A DNA stretch of 37,593 bases from an archaeon (GCA_002688355.1 NZCT01000013.1:1-37593), one strand, 5' to 3'; shown: positions 26,485 to 35,815, counted from the stretch's first letter. Numbers and translations: made by a program. The notes: a model not told the origin generated them from the sequence alone.

Positions 26485-27855
26485 ATGAAACAATTTGATT
26501 TAATTGTTATTGGTACCGGTTCTGGTCTTGACGTAGCATACACTGCTTCAGAAAAAGGGCTAAAAGTAGCTTTACTTGAAAAAGATAAAATAGGTGGCAC
26601 TTGTCTCAATCGTGGCTGCATACCTTCTAAAATGTTAATCCATTCAGCAGATGTTGCAGATCAAATAAGAAATTCAAAAACATTTGGTATAGAATCTAAA
26701 ATAACTAAAATAAATTTTGAGGCTATAATTAAAAGAGTTAATTCTTTTGTTGATACTGAATCTAAAGGAATGGGTGATTATTACAAAACATCTAAAAATC
26801 CTGTTTTATTTAAAGGAGAAGCTAAATTCATAGATTTTAAAACATTACAAATTGGAAAAGAAACAATAAAAGCTGATAAAATTTTAATAGCAGCAGGAGC
26901 TAGGCCAAATATTCCACCAATTCCAGGATTAGATTCAGTAAATTATATTACAAGTACAGAAGCTTTAAGATTGAAAAAACAACCTAAAGAAATGACAGTT
27001 CTTGGAGGAGGTTATATTTCAACAGAATTAGCACATTTTTATAGAGCTCTAGGAACGAAAGTAAATATTATTCAAAGAAGTTCTTGGTTATTAACAAAAG
27101 AAGATCAAGAAATTTCAAAAGCATACACTGAAGCAGTAAAAGGAAATTACAATTTATTCTTAAATCATGATATAGTAAAAGTTTACAAAAATGGTAACAA
27201 ATTTATAACAGAAGTTAAAGATCAAAAAACAAAGAAGGTAAAAAAAGTATCTTCAGACGAGTTACTAGTTGTTCTAGGAGCAAAACCAAATTCAGATTTA
27301 TTAGATTTAGAAAAAACAAAAGTTAAAATTGATGATAAAGGTTTCATAAAAACTAACGATTATCTAGAAACAAATGTTCCAGGGATTTATGCATTAGGGG
27401 ATATTGCAGGTCATTACATGTTCAAACATTCAGCAAACTTAGAAGGAGAATATGCTACAAACAATATCTTAAACCCAAAAAATAAAAGAAAAGTAGATTA
27501 CTCAGCAATGCCTCATGCTGTTTTTACCACACCGCAAATAGCTGGAGTTGGTTATACAGAAGAAGAACTAAAGCAAAAAAAGATTCCTTATCTAAAAGGT
27601 AAACATATGATCTTACATACAGGAATGGGCAAGGCCTTAGAGGATAAAGTTGGTTTTGTAAAATTCTTAGTTGATAAAAAAACAAGGAAAATTCTAGGTT
27701 GTCATATCTTAGGAACAGAAGCATCTACATTAATCCATGAAGTTCTTGTAGCAATGAAATCAGGTTCTGGAACTATAGACAATATTCAGAATGTTACTTT
27801 CATACATCCAGCACTTTCAGAAGTTGTACAAAGGGCAGCTTTTAACTTAGAATAA
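26485..27855 (+). CDS. Dihydrolipoyl dehydrogenase-like class I pyridine nucleotide-disulfide oxidoreductase
   Basis: GTGSG FAD motif, GGTCLNRGCIPSKML redox motif, NADH-binding VLGGGYISTELA, YALGDIAG, C-terminal FIHPALSEVVQRA. Confidence 0.9.
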   Translation: MKQFDLIVIGTGSGLDVAYTASEKGLKVALLEKDKIGGTCLNRGCIPSKMLIHSADVADQIRNSKTFGIESKITKINFEAIIKRVNSFVDTESKGMGDYYKTSKNPVLFKGEAKFIDFKTLQIGKETIKADKILIAAGARPNIPPIPGLDSVNYITSTEALRLKKQPKEMTVLGGGYISTELAHFYRALGTKVNIIQRSSWLLTKEDQEISKAYTEAVKGNYNLFLNHDIVKVYKNGNKFITEVKDQKTKKVKKVSSDELLVVLGAKPNSDLLDLEKTKVKIDDKGFIKTNDYLETNVPGIYALGDIAGHYMFKHSANLEGEYATNNILNPKNKRKVDYSAMPHAVFTTPQIAGVGYTEEELKQKKIPYLKGKHMILHTGMGKALEDKVGFVKFLVDKKTRKILGCHILGTEASTLIHEVLVAMKSGSGTIDNIQNVTFIHPALSEVVQRAAFNLE

Positions 27856-27894
27856 ATCGATAAATATATAAAAACAAATTCTTTAAGTTATATT

Positions 27895-28116
27895 ATGAAA
27901 AAGAAAGTACATAATTTTACTGTATTAATAGAAAAAGACGAAGATGGGTATTATGTTGGTAGCGTTCCTTCTTTAAGAGGATGCCATACTCAAGGTAAAA
28001 CAATAGATGAATTATTAAAACACATAAAAGAAGCAATAGAGCTATGTTTAGAAGTTGAGAAAGAAGTTCCAAAAGAGCAATTCATAGGTTTACAACAAGT
28101 TAAAGTAAGAGTATGA
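27895..28116 (+). CDS. hicB: HicB-family antitoxin
   Basis: TVLIEKDEDGYYVGSVPSLRGCHTQGKTIDELLKHIKEAIELCLE, canonical HicB fold; TATA box at about 27863-27871. Confidence 0.92.
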   Translation: MKKKVHNFTVLIEKDEDGYYVGSVPSLRGCHTQGKTIDELLKHIKEAIELCLEVEKEVPKEQFIGLQQVKVRV

Positions 28117-28334
28117 AACTCCCTGTTTTATCAGCAAGAGAACTGATTAAAATTCTTAAAAAAATGGGTTTTGAAGAAATAAGACAGAAAGGTAGCCATA
28201 GATATTTTAGACATCCTGATGGAAGAACAACAGTAGTTCCAATTCATCCTGGAAGAGATATTGGCAGAGGTTTATTAAAAACAATATTAAATGAAATAGA
28301 AACAGATAGAAAAGAATTTTTTAAATATTTATAA
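28113..28334 (+). CDS. hicA: HicA-family mRNA interferase toxin
   Basis: LSARELIKILKKMGFEEIRQKGSHRYFRHPDGRTTVVPIHPGRDIGRGLLKTILNEI; 4-nt ATGA overlap with hicB; catalytic-type GSH. Confidence 0.93.
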   Translation: MKLPVLSARELIKILKKMGFEEIRQKGSHRYFRHPDGRTTVVPIHPGRDIGRGLLKTILNEIETDRKEFFKYL

Positions 28335-28336
28335 AT

Positions 28337-28603
28337 TTAATCTTCTAGAACAATTTTCTTACCAATTATTTGTCCAGGTAAACCTTTTTCAAATGCAGCT
28401 CTAACATTACCATTATTTCCATGTGTAGATTTAACTTGACCATTAATTACTCTTTTCAATTTGCCAGGAGATGTCCAAGATACTTTCTTACCAATTAACC
28501 CTTTAGCTTTATCTTTATCTTCATAACCTTTTAAATCTAAGATTAACTGATTAGTATGTTGTCTATGTCTTCCTCGTCTAAAATTAATAACTTTTGCTTC
28601 CAT
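28337..28603 (-). CDS. rpl35ae: Ribosomal protein eL33 (L35Ae)
   Basis: MEAKVINFRRGRHRQHTNQLILDLKG...GKKVSWTSPGKLKRVINGQVKSTHGNNGNVRAAFEKGLPGQIIGKKI. Confidence 0.9.
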   Translation of the reverse strand: MEAKVINFRRGRHRQHTNQLILDLKGYEDKDKAKGLIGKKVSWTSPGKLKRVINGQVKSTHGNNGNVRAAFEKGLPGQIIGKKIVLED

Positions 28604-28649
28604 AGTATAATTCTTAAAAACAATATTTAAAAACGTTTTGATTGCTCTT

Positions 28650-29189
28650 CTAAAGCATTTTCCCTAAGAATTCAGAACCTATTTCTACAAATACTTTCGT
28701 AAGTTTAGCAACATCATGAGTAGCCCAATCTTTGTCTCTAAACAAACATGCATAAGTTTCGACAAAAGCAGCATCAAAGGTATAGGGTAATGTAGCTACA
28801 AATGCCAACATCTTAACAAGTTTCTTTTTATCATCTTGAAAATGGTATTTCATAGTTTTATATAAACAAAAACCTGCTATAGCTAAAGTTAGAGGACTAA
28901 GATCATTATGACTTACTTCATGTTGAAGAGTACCTACAAAACTATGGGCATAGGTATCATAACCATAATGGCCCATATTTCGATCTAAATAAATTCTTCC
29001 TTCATTAATGAAAGGCACATGAGTATGAGAACCTTCATCAGATAAAATAACTTCATGCTCAACCCCATAAATATCAGTTATAGATTTTCCATCAAAATCA
29101 AGATTAATATCATTTCTCTTAATATGATATTTCATAGATTCAATTATTCTTTCGTCTAAATTTTCTCTGTTAGAATTCATTTTAAACAA
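28650..29189 (-). CDS. HExxH zincin-like protein with hydrophobic segments
   Basis: TYAHSFVGTLQHEVSHNDLSPLTLAIAGFCLYKTM; start overlaps the 3' end of the nucleotidyltransferase gene by 8 nt. Confidence 0.6.
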   Translation of the reverse strand: MFKMNSNRENLDERIIESMKYHIKRNDINLDFDGKSITDIYGVEHEVILSDEGSHTHVPFINEGRIYLDRNMGHYGYDTYAHSFVGTLQHEVSHNDLSPLTLAIAGFCLYKTMKYHFQDDKKKLVKMLAFVATLPYTFDAAFVETYACLFRDKDWATHDVAKLTKVFVEIGSEFLGKML

Positions 29190-31035
29190 TTATCTCGAAT
29201 TCAGCACCAAAAATATCTTCTAATTCTTTATAGAAATCATTACTTATAGAAATTCTTTTAGTACTTTGATTTTTCATAGAAACTTCTTCTAATTCCTTTA
29301 AACTAGATTTTTCAATAGAAGTAAATTGTTTATTTTTAATTACTGTTTTCTCAACTTGATCTTTAGATTTTAAATCTTTTATAATAAATACAGTATCATC
29401 AAAAACATAAACTTCTCCTAATTTATTAGAATCATATTTAATTCTTAATTTAGCATTTTCTAGTTGAATATTTTGTTTTCTTTGGATTAATTCCATCATA
29501 ACTTTCAAGTATTCTCTAGCTTCTCTCTTAATCTTTTCACTTTCCGTCTTACTCAACTTTTGTTTTCCTAAAGAATTTACTTTTTTAAATATTTCATAAT
29601 ACTTAACAGGAATATCTCCTTTAGAACTTAATTTTTTTAACTCTGCTTCAGGATCTTTAGTATCATTTACATTAAATATACTTAATACATCTCTAGTTAT
29701 TGCAACACATGCGTTGTAAATATCTTTAGAACCTTCACCTTCTTTCTTCTTATCAATTTCTTTAAATAATTTCTTTATCTTTTCTAAATATTCTTTAGTT
29801 TCTTTAACTAATTTATCAATTTCTTTACCTTCAATTTCTTTTAATTTACCATGTTCAATCTTTTTGTACAAAGTTCTTACGTTTTCTAAATGTTTAACAT
29901 ATTTCTCTTCTAATAATTTTTCTTTCTTAACAAAAATCTCTCTTAGTAAATCAATTGTTTCTAGTGGCGTCGGTGGATTAATTCCATATGCCATTAACAC
30001 AGCTTGTGCTGGATTTAAAACAGCATAGTATAAATCTTCAGCAACAACACTTATCATTTTACCATTAACTCTTTCTAATAGTTTTTCACCAATTTCCATT
30101 TGCTGATCAATAGCTTCAGGACTTGGTTTAATTCTACCCATTTTTAATAACAATCTCCAAGGATTAAATACTCCTCTATCAAATAAAGGAACTCCATCTC
30201 TTAGGAATGTAAATATAACAGGATTAGCATCTTTTACAGAATCCCAAAAATCAGTTAAAATATATGTTTGAATGTGAAATTCTTTATTCACCCCAGTTAT
30301 ATTTCTAGCTTCAAATCCTTGACTTATAATTATAGATCTTAATTTATCTTTTAATTCATATCTTGACATTCTTTTTACATCAGTATCATCTACAATAATG
30401 TAAACATCAATATCATGACTTTTTTTATCTCCTCTAAATAATGAGCCAGCTGCAACATAACTTACAATATACTTATCAAATTTCTTTAGCACCATTGTCT
30501 TATGAACTTCAGAAATTTTAATAGCTCCTAACATTTCCTTAGGATCGTAAATTGGAGCAGACATCGCAATTACTTGTAAAATATCATACTTTCCATCGTA
30601 ACAACTTTCTTTTAACTCTGATAAAACCATAGTTTCAGTTACAATATCTTTATCAACATCTTTACCTATTTTTTCAATAATTTTACCTAATTTTTCTTTT
30701 AATTCTAATTTAGACATTTTCTTACTATCAGAATCGTCAACTAAAATAAAAGCATTAATCTCATTAGGATTTTCTTTTTCATCTTTAGATTCTTCTTTCT
30801 TAACTTCAGGAGGTAAATTTTCTCCAGCTCTTTCTGGGAATCTTTGATTAAGAAATTTTTTAGGGGGCATTAAAGCAATTCCTATAATATATTCATTAAA
30901 TTCTTTTAGAACTTTATCTTTAAATGTATCTAATTTCTTTTTAATTTTATCAAACTTTTCCTTTAATTCAGGGGGTACTTCTTTTGGTAAGTTTCCTGGT
31001 TGAGGATTTTTAGTTTGTTTTTTATCTTCTGCCAT
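29182..31035 (-). CDS. Nucleotidyltransferase-fold protein with a degenerate tandem N-terminal copy
   Basis: NTase motif AAGSLFRGDKKSHDIDVYIIVDD; related N-terminal segment NAFILVDDSDSKKMSKLELKEKLGKIIEKIG parallels VYIIVDDTDVKRMSRYELKDKLRSIIISQG. Confidence 0.75.
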   Translation of the reverse strand: MAEDKKQTKNPQPGNLPKEVPPELKEKFDKIKKKLDTFKDKVLKEFNEYIIGIALMPPKKFLNQRFPERAGENLPPEVKKEESKDEKENPNEINAFILVDDSDSKKMSKLELKEKLGKIIEKIGKDVDKDIVTETMVLSELKESCYDGKYDILQVIAMSAPIYDPKEMLGAIKISEVHKTMVLKKFDKYIVSYVAAGSLFRGDKKSHDIDVYIIVDDTDVKRMSRYELKDKLRSIIISQGFEARNITGVNKEFHIQTYILTDFWDSVKDANPVIFTFLRDGVPLFDRGVFNPWRLLLKMGRIKPSPEAIDQQMEIGEKLLERVNGKMISVVAEDLYYAVLNPAQAVLMAYGINPPTPLETIDLLREIFVKKEKLLEEKYVKHLENVRTLYKKIEHGKLKEIEGKEIDKLVKETKEYLEKIKKLFKEIDKKKEGEGSKDIYNACVAITRDVLSIFNVNDTKDPEAELKKLSSKGDIPVKYYEIFKKVNSLGKQKLSKTESEKIKREAREYLKVMMELIQRKQNIQLENAKLRIKYDSNKLGEVYVFDDTVFIIKDLKSKDQVEKTVIKNKQFTSIEKSSLKELEEVSMKNQSTKRISISNDFYKELEDIFGAEFEIIV

Positions 31036-31071
31036 TTTTTATTTTCAATATTTGCTTAAACTTTTGTGTTT

Positions 31072-31371
31072 TTAAAGGAATCTATTCAAAGCTTTATGTA
31101 AAAGTGATTCTGTTTGATCTAAATGTTTTGTTACTTTTTTTTCTAATTCTTCCACTTCTAAGTCTGAAAAATAATCCTTGAAATGTTCAATAGAAGTATT
31201 AACTTTAACACATTCTCTGCATATGGATAAATAAGATTGTAAATCAATTTCAGCTAATCTTCCTTCCATCACACTTCCTTTTAATAGAGAGTGAGTTAAC
31301 GCAACTTTATCGGAGATTTCTTTGTATCCATTTACAATTTCTCCTTTTAAGTATTTTTCAAAATCTGTCAT
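31072..31371 (-). CDS. Hypothetical helical protein (99 aa)
   Basis: Single ORF with start and stop, predicted helical; no motif. Confidence 0.45.
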   Translation of the reverse strand: MTDFEKYLKGEIVNGYKEISDKVALTHSLLKGSVMEGRLAEIDLQSYLSICRECVKVNTSIEHFKDYFSDLEVEELEKKVTKHLDQTESLLHKALNRFL

Positions 31372-31483
31372 TTTATCTTAAATAATTAAGAATTTCTTGT
31401 TTATAAGTCTTTCTATTTGTAATTACTATAAAATAGTTAAATATAGAAATTTTCTAAAACCTCTACTTTCAACTTCAACAATC

Positions 31484-31491
31484 TTTAAATA
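31484..31491 (+). promoter_or_regulatory. TATA box of the nrdR-nrdJ operon
   Basis: TTTAAATA about 25-30 nt upstream of the first NrdR box. Confidence 0.45.
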
Positions 31492-31516
31492 TTAGTTTAA
31501 TTCTTAAGAATAAAAA

Positions 31517-31532
31517 ACACAACATATTGTGT
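31517..31532 (+). promoter_or_regulatory. NrdR box 1
   Basis: ACACAACATATTGTGT, close to the bacterial NrdR-box consensus (acaCwAtATaTwGtgt). Confidence 0.85.
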
Positions 31533-32044
31533 CAAAATTAATAAAAAACACAACATATTGTGCTTACTCAGAGGCGATAAAAATTAAATGTCCATATTGC
31601 TTACACGAAGAAAATAAAGTTATAGACAAAAGAAATACTGAAGTTAATTCAACTAGACGTAGGCGAGAGTGTCTAAAGTGCAAAAAAAGATTTACAACAT
31701 ATGAAAGAGTTGAAAGTATTGATCTTGTAATAATCAAAAAAGATGGTAGGCGCGAACCATTTGAAAAAGAAAAAATAAGAAAAGGTCTAATAAAAGCTTG
31801 TGAAAAAAGACCAGTCTCTTTAGAAAAAATCGAACAAGCTGTAGATAAAATCGAAGCAGAATTAAGAAAATTAAAATCAAAGGAAATTCAAAGTTCAATT
31901 GTTGGGGAAAAAATAATGAATAGACTAAAAAAACTAGACAAAGTTGCTTACGTAAGATTTGCCTCAGTTTATAGGTCATTTGCAGATATTACAGATTTTC
32001 AAAAAGAATTAAGGGATTTAACAAAAGGAGGAAATAAAAAATGA
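31529..32044 (+). CDS. nrdR: NrdR transcriptional repressor (true start probably near 31583)
   Basis: KCPYC..EENKVIDKRNTEVNSTRRRRECLKCKKRFTTYERVE zinc finger and ATP-cone KKDGRREPFEKEKIRKGL. Confidence 0.93.
   Translation: MSKLIKNTTYCAYSEAIKIKCPYCLHEENKVIDKRNTEVNSTRRRRECLKCKKRFTTYERVESIDLVIIKKDGRREPFEKEKIRKGLIKACEKRPVSLEKIEQAVDKIEAELRKLKSKEIQSSIVGEKIMNRLKKLDKVAYVRFASVYRSFADITDFQKELRDLTKGGNKK
31548..31563 (+). promoter_or_regulatory. NrdR box 2
   Basis: ACACAACATATTGTGC, start 31 bp from box 1 start (about three helical turns). Confidence 0.85.
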
Positions 32045-34836
32045 GCATAACAGAAAATTTAGATAAAAAAGTTTCAAATAGTTATACAGAATCAGGATTA
32101 ACATTTTCAAGATTTTATACAACTCCAGAAGTTGATCCACTTGAAGATTTAGTTTACGAAAAAAGAACTGCCGAAGTTCCAAGCAGAGATGATCCAACTA
32201 AAATGGAGTTCCATATGGAAAATGTAGAAGTTCCAAAATCTTGGTCTCAAAATGCAACAGATATAATTGCTTCAAAATACTTTAAAAAATCAGAAGTTCC
32301 AGGAGATCCAGAAGGAACTGAAAGAAGTGCTAAACAAGTAATTTCAAGAGTTGCAGAAGCAACAAAATCTTTTGGGGAAGAAAGAGGATATTTTGCAACA
32401 GTAGAGGATGCACAAACATTTGAAGATGAATTGAAGTATATGCTAATCAATCAACATGCAGCTTTTAATTCTCCAGTTTGGTTTAATTACGGACTTAAGG
32501 ATAAGTATGGAATAACAGGAAAACCAACTGGAAATTGGACATGGGATTTTCAAAAACAAGAAGTTGTTTTAGCAGAAGATGGATACACAAATCCACAAAT
32601 TTCTGCTTGTTTCATCTTAGGATCAAAGGACAGTTTAAACAGTATGATGGAGTTACAAAAAGCAGAAGTAAATTTGTTCAGATATGGTTCTGGTGCTGGA
32701 TCTAATGTTTCGAAAATTAGGGGTAAAGGTGAAAAGCTCACAGCAGGAGGAATATCTTCAGGTGTAATACCATTTCTTAAAGGATTTGATGCTTGGGCTG
32801 CAGCCATACAATCTGGTGGAACAACAAGAAGAGCTGCCAAGATGGTTATTCTAAATCATGATCATCCCGAGATATTGGAATTTATAGATTTAAAGGCAAA
32901 GTCAGAAAGAATTGTACAAGCATTAATAGCACAAGGTTACAATTCTGATTTTGAAGGAGAGGCTTATACAGCAGTTACAGGACAACAAGCCAATAATTCT
33001 GTAAGAGTAACCGAGGAATTTATGCAAAAAGCTACAAAAGGTGAAACCTATTTTACAACTGCAAGAATTGATGGAAAACCAATAGAAGAATTAAATGCAA
33101 GAGAAGTTCTAGAAAAAATTGCTCAAGCTGTTTATGATTCAGGAGATCCAGGAATACAATTTGATACGACCATAAATGAATGGCATCCTGTGCCTAACGT
33201 AGGTAGGATAAATGCATCAAATCCTTGCTCAGAATTTATGCACCTAGATAATTCAGCATGTAACCTTGCCTCTATTAATTTGATGAAATATGTTGATCAA
33301 GATGGTAATTTCGATATTGAGGCTTATAAACATACAATAGATACTATCATAACTTCACAAGAGATATTTGTAGATCATGCATCTTACCCAACAGAAGAGG
33401 TTGCAAAAAATACTCATGATCTTAGACCTTTGGGATTAGGATATGCTAATTTAGGCACTCTGCTCATGGCTTTAGGGGTTCCTTATGATAGTGATGAAGG
33501 AAGATCAATTGCAGCAAGTCTTACAGCAATCCTAACTGGAGAAGCTTACAAAAAGTCAGCAGAGATAGCAGGAACAAGAATAGGATCATTTGAAAAATTT
33601 GAAGAAAATAAGGAGCCTTTCCTAAATGTGATGAATAAACACAAAGATGCTGCATACAAAATAAAAGGTTCTTCTGATCTTGAACTAGTTCTTGCAGAAG
33701 AAGCAAGAAAAATATGGGATGAGGCAGTTACTCTTGGAGAACAAAATGGTTATAGTAACGCTCAAACAACTGTTATTGCACCCACAGGAACAATTGGATT
33801 TCTTATGGATTGTGATACGCTTGGAGTTGAACCAGATTTAGCAATTGCTAAAAAAAAGAAGTTAGTTGGTGGAGGAGTAATGGAAATTATTAACCAAAGT
33901 GTTCCTTTAGCTTTAAAAGGATTAGATTACGATGATGATCAAGTCAAAGAAATGAAAGATTATGTTGATGAAAAGAATACTCTCGAAGGAGCTCCACATA
34001 TGAAAGATGAACACTTGGCTGTTTTTGATACTTCTTTCAAACCTGAAAATGGAACAAGATTTATTCATCACATGGGTCATGTTAAAATGATGGCTGCAGT
34101 GCAACCTTTTCTATCTGGAGCAATTTCAAAGACCGTTAACATGCCTGGTGAAAGCACAGTTCAAGATATTGTAGAAACATACAATGAAGCCTGGAAAATG
34201 GGATTAAAATCTATTGCTATTTATAGAGACGGTAGTAAACAATCTCAACCTTTACAAGCTAAAGGAACAGACTTAGGGAGTCAAGTTGAAGAGATTTTTG
34301 AACCAGTGAGAAGAAAGCTACCAAATACGAGAGACGCAATAACTCACAAATTTGATATCGTTGGGCATGAAGGATACATCACAATGGGAAAATATGAAGA
34401 TGGAACCATGGGGGAACTATTCGCTAGTATGTCCAAAGAAGGGAGTACTATTGGTGGTTTAATGAATGTCATAGGCACACTAACTTCTATCTCACTGCAA
34501 TATGGCGTACCATTAGAGAAATTAACAACTAAATTAAAAGGGCATATATTCGAGCCAAGAGGAATAGTATACGAAGGACATCCAGATATACATGAAGCAA
34601 AATCTATTTCAGATTATATCTATACCTATCTTGAAAAAATGTTTGTAGAAAAAAAAGATGAAGAACAAGATCTTAGTGCAATCTTGGAAGAAGATTCTGA
34701 AGACGGAACAAAAAGAATTTCCAATGGTCTTGGTGGATTTTGTTCCGGTTGTGGAGAACCAACGCATGCTGCAGGAAATTGTGTCGAAATATGCTTTGAT
34801 TGCAATATACAAATCACTAGTGGCTGTGGACAATAA
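32041..34836 (+). CDS. nrdJ: Class II (adenosylcobalamin-dependent) ribonucleotide reductase
   Basis: FNSPVWFNYG, NPCSEFMHLDNSACNLASINLMKY, C-terminal CSGCGEPTHAAGNCVEICFDCN; ATGA overlap with nrdR. Confidence 0.95.
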   Translation: MSITENLDKKVSNSYTESGLTFSRFYTTPEVDPLEDLVYEKRTAEVPSRDDPTKMEFHMENVEVPKSWSQNATDIIASKYFKKSEVPGDPEGTERSAKQVISRVAEATKSFGEERGYFATVEDAQTFEDELKYMLINQHAAFNSPVWFNYGLKDKYGITGKPTGNWTWDFQKQEVVLAEDGYTNPQISACFILGSKDSLNSMMELQKAEVNLFRYGSGAGSNVSKIRGKGEKLTAGGISSGVIPFLKGFDAWAAAIQSGGTTRRAAKMVILNHDHPEILEFIDLKAKSERIVQALIAQGYNSDFEGEAYTAVTGQQANNSVRVTEEFMQKATKGETYFTTARIDGKPIEELNAREVLEKIAQAVYDSGDPGIQFDTTINEWHPVPNVGRINASNPCSEFMHLDNSACNLASINLMKYVDQDGNFDIEAYKHTIDTIITSQEIFVDHASYPTEEVAKNTHDLRPLGLGYANLGTLLMALGVPYDSDEGRSIAASLTAILTGEAYKKSAEIAGTRIGSFEKFEENKEPFLNVMNKHKDAAYKIKGSSDLELVLAEEARKIWDEAVTLGEQNGYSNAQTTVIAPTGTIGFLMDCDTLGVEPDLAIAKKKKLVGGGVMEIINQSVPLALKGLDYDDDQVKEMKDYVDEKNTLEGAPHMKDEHLAVFDTSFKPENGTRFIHHMGHVKMMAAVQPFLSGAISKTVNMPGESTVQDIVETYNEAWKMGLKSIAIYRDGSKQSQPLQAKGTDLGSQVEEIFEPVRRKLPNTRDAITHKFDIVGHEGYITMGKYEDGTMGELFASMSKEGSTIGGLMNVIGTLTSISLQYGVPLEKLTTKLKGHIFEPRGIVYEGHPDIHEAKSISDYIYTYLEKMFVEKKDEEQDLSAILEEDSEDGTKRISNGLGGFCSGCGEPTHAAGNCVEICFDCNIQITSGCGQ

Positions 34837-34839
34837 TAA

Positions 34840-35607
34840 TTATTCTTTCTTTTCTTCTTTAACTTCTTTATTAAATTTCCAATTGTAAATTTTAACACCT
34901 ATATAAATAACAGCAAATACAATAGTTAATATTACTGCAATTTTAAAAGGTTCATTAATTTGTAAAGAAAACCAATCGACAATTATTTTCATAATCTTTT
35001 CAACAACAGAAAAAGGAACTTCACTTTCTTGTAACCTAGCTTGAATATCTGGAGAATTTAAAGCATCTTTTAACAATCCAGGAAATAATTTATAATATAT
35101 CATAGCAAAAGCACTTGTTAACATTCCAGAGAATGAAACTTTCTTTACAGTTTCTAATAAGGAAAATCCAGAACCTAAAAAAATAAAGAAAGCACCTATA
35201 ACAACTAAAATAAAAGTCAGAACTCTTAAACTAAAAGTATACTGAGAATAAGATTTAACCTGATCTACCATATCATTAACACCATTTTCTTCTAAAAATC
35301 TATTCTCTAGATTATCCAAATCTAAACATTCAACTATCTCAGGATTAGTTTTACATAATTCCTTAATTTGATTAATATCAACACCATAAACTTCAGATAA
35401 AACCTCATCACTAGTTAATTCATTAACTAAAGAATCTTTTAATCCATCTACACTAGATAAAACAGAAGCTACAAAAAAACTTAAAATAAATAGAGTTATT
35501 CCTAAAGATAATAAAAAACTACCAAAACCTTTACTTAAAAATTTTAAGATTTTAGATAAAGCCATTTTAGTAATGCTCTTTTCTCCTAAATAAAAAGAAT
35601 AATGCAA
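34840..35607 (-). CDS. Membrane protein of unknown function
   Basis: Several TM helices; 255 aa ORF. Confidence 0.65.
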   Translation of the reverse strand: MHYSFYLGEKSITKMALSKILKFLSKGFGSFLLSLGITLFILSFFVASVLSSVDGLKDSLVNELTSDEVLSEVYGVDINQIKELCKTNPEIVECLDLDNLENRFLEENGVNDMVDQVKSYSQYTFSLRVLTFILVVIGAFFIFLGSGFSLLETVKKVSFSGMLTSAFAMIYYKLFPGLLKDALNSPDIQARLQESEVPFSVVEKIMKIIVDWFSLQINEPFKIAVILTIVFAVIYIGVKIYNWKFNKEVKEEKKE

Positions 35608-35815
35608 TTATAACCAAAGCTATTATCCAAAAAGGTAATGTTTCACTAGGAGGTAAAATACTGTCAAATTTATCTTGAGCAAAATAAACTCCCACTAAAA
35701 TTAATAATAAAAAAAATATTCCTGAAGAACTTTTTCTTTGAGGAAAAGGGTAATATCCTTTAGGCATATGTTTATGCATGTCCTTTGGATGATAGTATTT
35801 TTTCCTTCCAAACAT
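35567..35815 (-). CDS. Small membrane protein
   Basis: Two hydrophobic stretches (IFFLLLILVGVYFAQ, FWIIALVIIALFFLFRR); overlaps the neighbouring ORF start. Confidence 0.55.
   Translation of the reverse strand: MFGRKKYYHPKDMHKHMPKGYYPFPQRKSSSGIFFLLLILVGVYFAQDKFDSILPPSETLPFWIIALVIIALFFLFRRKEHY

Noticed and set aside
31500-31565. Direct repeats as a transposon or CRISPR remnant
   Set aside because: Palindromic sequence, spacing and position upstream of nrdR-nrdJ are better explained as NrdR boxes.
34626-34898. Minus-strand ORFs 34609..34833 and 34626..34898
   Set aside because: Antisense to the nrdJ C-terminus, which encodes the conserved CSGCG tail.
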